From: Flavobacterium aquidurense
GTDB lineage: Bacteria > Bacteroidota > Bacteroidia > Flavobacteriales > Flavobacteriaceae
DNA length: 42,969 nucleotides
NCBI RefSeq assembly: GCF_001404985.1
Contig: NZ_JRLF01000013.1
Location: 1 to 42,969 of the forward strand
Direction: 5' to 3'
This document shows, one piece after another, positions 42,894-42,969 of this stretch. The notes under the pieces were generated by a model, which saw only the letters and a list, made by a program, of their open reading frames with translations, ran no database searches and was not told the DNA's origin. Both the position numbers and the translations under genes were made by a program. Within the stretch, counting starts at the first letter, position 1; each line of letters opens with the position of its first letter.

Positions 42894-42969
42894 TGAACTG
42901 CCCCCAAAAAGTTAGACACTATTTGGGGGCATTTTTATGGAAAGAAAAGTCAAGTACAATTGTGAATTT
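42894..42969 (+). mobile_element. Left end of an IS3-family (IS150-like) insertion sequence
   Basis: The end TGAACTGCCCCCAAAAAG at 42894-42911, followed by TTAGACA, matches the terminal inverted repeat pattern of IS150-group IS3 elements. A strong hairpin follows (tgcccccaaa at 42899-42908 with tttgggggca at 42922-42931). The element is cut by the window's right edge, so its right end and target duplication are not visible. Confidence 0.75.
42937..42969 (+). CDS. Start of IS transposase OrfA (partial)
   Basis: Eleven codons from the ATG at 42937 (MERKVKYNCEF), reading off the right edge. This is the usual beginning of an IS3-family OrfA with a helix-turn-helix DNA-binding domain. Called from its position 43 bp inside the IS end. 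Confidence 0.65.
   Translation, partial: MERKVKYNCEF

Noticed and set aside
42899..42931. Hairpin tgcccccaaa/tttgggggca taken as the atpG terminator
   Set aside because: It begins inside the IS end and is shared with IS3-family leaders, so it belongs to the IS rather than to the operon.
1..42969. CRISPR array or cas genes
   Set aside because: No regularly spaced direct repeats and no cas-like protein were seen.

Overview
The window reads as chromosomal DNA of a Flavobacterium-like member of the Bacteroidota. The sequence is A+T-rich. Promoters match the Bacteroidota pattern TTTG-N17-20-TAnnTTTG (best upstream of the tRNA and of atpB). Many genes belong to Flavobacteriia families: a T9SS lipoprotein of the SprE/PorW type, a GH8 enzyme with a T9SS sorting tail, a head-GIN protein, DUF6909, DUF6427, DUF4254 and DUF5687. 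The F-type ATPase operon ends at atpG, so atpD and atpC must lie elsewhere, as is usual in this phylum. DUF numbers and family names are from recognition of the protein sequences, not from a database search.

Layout. 1-6.5 kb: glnS with a C-terminal extension (-), folB (+), tRNA-Cys (+), a LysE-type exporter, a head-GIN protein and rnr (all -). 6.6-8.1 kb: a DUF2007 gene, about 810 bp of noncoding A+T-rich DNA, then rpiB. 8.2-12.5 kb: DUF1294 protein (-), a Bro-N/DinD-like protein, tex and a secreted protein. 12.6-14.3 kb: secreted GH8 and tatA (-). 14.5-18.7 kb: a one-pass membrane protein, a GH3-family adenylating enzyme, a small unknown protein and a DUF6909 protein with a nucleoside-phosphorylase-like C-terminal half. 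18.8-24.2 kb: a polysaccharide island with UDP-glucuronate decarboxylase (+), then a glycosyltransferase, wecB, an ORF6N protein and a CapK-like ligase (-). 24.3-31.5 kb: purD, small membrane proteins, upp, DUF4254 plus a GT9 glycosyltransferase, two unknown proteins and a PaaE-like reductase. 31.6-33.9 kb: an ABC transporter pair. 34.0-42.9 kb: sprE, bactofilin, atpZ, a membrane protein, then atpB-E-F-H-A-G. An IS3-family element begins 33 bp after atpG and runs off the right edge.

Most of the window is housekeeping: translation, RNA decay, nucleotide salvage and synthesis, folate and energy. Surface functions are threaded through it: polysaccharide precursors and transferases, the T9SS component and one of its likely cargo proteins, TatA and a bactofilin. 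The most unusual signals are not new operons. They are palindromes: a perfect 15-bp-arm palindrome inside the ORF6N coding sequence that recurs, once with changed but still paired bases, just after the gene; a similar palindrome inside the Bro-N gene; long hairpins between atpE/atpF and atpA/atpG; and a set of related terminator stems.
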